Shown here: in pieces, positions 4,824 to 5,183 of the stretch | Position numbering within the stretch: position 1 is the stretch's first letter | Layout of the letters: the number at the start of each line of letters is the position of its first letter | Assembly: GCA_000433515.1 (NCBI GenBank) | Contig: FR891179.1 | Coordinates: 21,463-26,645, forward strand | Reading direction: 5' to 3' | Source of the DNA: Candidatus Colimorpha enterica | Lineage (GTDB): Bacteria; Bacillota; Clostridia; Oscillospirales; CAG-272 | Length of the DNA: 5,183 nt | Translations under genes and position numbers: made by a program | The notes under the pieces: model-generated | What the model was told of the DNA's origin: nothing | The model's input: only the letters and a program-made list of their open reading frames with translations | Database searches by the model: none

Positions 4824-5183
4824 CCCTGTCATCCTTTCTGCTTTCGCCATACCATCTTTCGCGGAATACTTCCGGAGAGATTATCCCCGCCTTCACATCC
4901 TCGCGTTCGTTTTCCCTGTCGGTGACCGAGTCGGTAAGCACCCCGTCGCCGAACGAAATATCCGCCGTAACTCCGCCGTCGGCCAGCCCGTAAAGCTCCG
5001 CAAGACTGCCGCAGGCAAGAACCAGCCTCTCAAGTGCATTCCCGAGCGACCTCTGAATGTCGCAGACCGTCGAATATGTCCTCTGCCGCATCGACCGCAC
5101 CTCGGTAGCCGTCCGCGCGATCTCCGACGGGTCGGAAAATGTCCCGCGCGCTATCCCGCAGGCATCCTCCACCGCCATGATTA
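4804..5183 (-). CDS. Phage portal protein, C-terminal fragment (cut by window edge)
   Basis: This is the C-terminal end of a portal protein, the dodecameric ring at the capsid vertex through which DNA is packaged and to which the connector and tail attach. The visible part, about 126 residues, contains GTFSDPSEIARTATEV followed by RQRTYSTVCDIQRSL. This is the conserved C-terminal block of SPP1 gp6/A118-type portals from Firmicutes phages, in which 'G(T/I)SDP...KTATEV...KQR.YSTV.DIQ..L' recurs. The tail includes GIISPEVFRERWYG, also typical of the family ends. The reading frame stays open to the right edge, so the ATG at 5178 is an internal Met and the true start lies outside the window. Full family members are usually about 400-500 residues. 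The stop overlaps the start of the scaffold gene by 20 bp, with no MuF-type minor head gene between them. The family is seen clearly; that the gene is complete upstream is assumed. Confidence 0.86.
   Translation of the reverse strand, partial: IMAVEDACGIARGTFSDPSEIARTATEVRSMRQRTYSTVCDIQRSLGNALERLVLACGSLAELYGLADGGVTADISFGDGVLTDSVTDRENEREDVKAGIISPEVFRERWYGESRKDDRDEKRIS

Noticed and set aside
1..5183. CRISPR array, tRNA, diversity-generating retroelement, insertion sequence or attachment site
   Set aside because: I looked for regular repeats, cloverleaf-like segments, reverse transcriptase motifs, terminal inverted repeats and paired direct repeats and saw none. Fibre variability by a retroelement has no support here.

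Overview
The window carries one dense late-gene cluster of a tailed phage or prophage, entirely on the minus strand, followed by what looks like a separate cellular gene at the left edge. The phage proteins most resemble families common in prophages of Clostridia (gut Oscillospiraceae/Lachnospiraceae type). Together with strong AGGAGG-type ribosome binding sites and a GC-rich base composition, this points to a GC-rich Clostridia-type Firmicute. That is inferred from remembered family features, not from a search.

Reading in the direction of transcription (right to left): the C-terminal end of a portal protein (cut by the window edge, 5183-4804); a GP20-type scaffolding protein (4823-4353); a head-tail connector (4349-3951); a DUF6751-like minor structural protein (3954-3550); a DUF6673-like, tail-chaperone-like protein (3553-3188); a BppU-N-like baseplate protein (3191-2895); a tail-fibre or appendage protein (2882-2268); an XhlA-like membrane/coiled-coil protein (2271-2020); a holin (1933-1658); an amidase endolysin with a LysM domain (1668-901); and a small Cys/Gly-rich protein (817-563). 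A strong intrinsic terminator (501-455) closes the cluster. A separate promoter (450-423) then drives a HAD-superfamily phosphatase (385 to beyond position 1).

Most genes are joined by 4-bp ATGA overlaps or gaps of a few bases, so this reads as one translationally coupled operon: packaging and head assembly first, then connector and appendage proteins, then lysis.

The striking point is what is absent. Between portal and endolysin there is no MuF-type minor head protein, no major capsid protein, no tail tube, no tape measure and no Dit/Tal baseplate gene. The genes are nevertheless intact and the junctions are clean. Scaffold runs straight into connector, and the chaperone-like gene runs straight into the baseplate/fibre genes. 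This could be a streamlined or domesticated element, a satellite that borrows capsids and tails, an element with those genes elsewhere, or a prophage that lost genes by precise deletions. The other notable signal is a pair of overlapping, mutually exclusive inverted repeats directly in front of the holin ribosome binding site.
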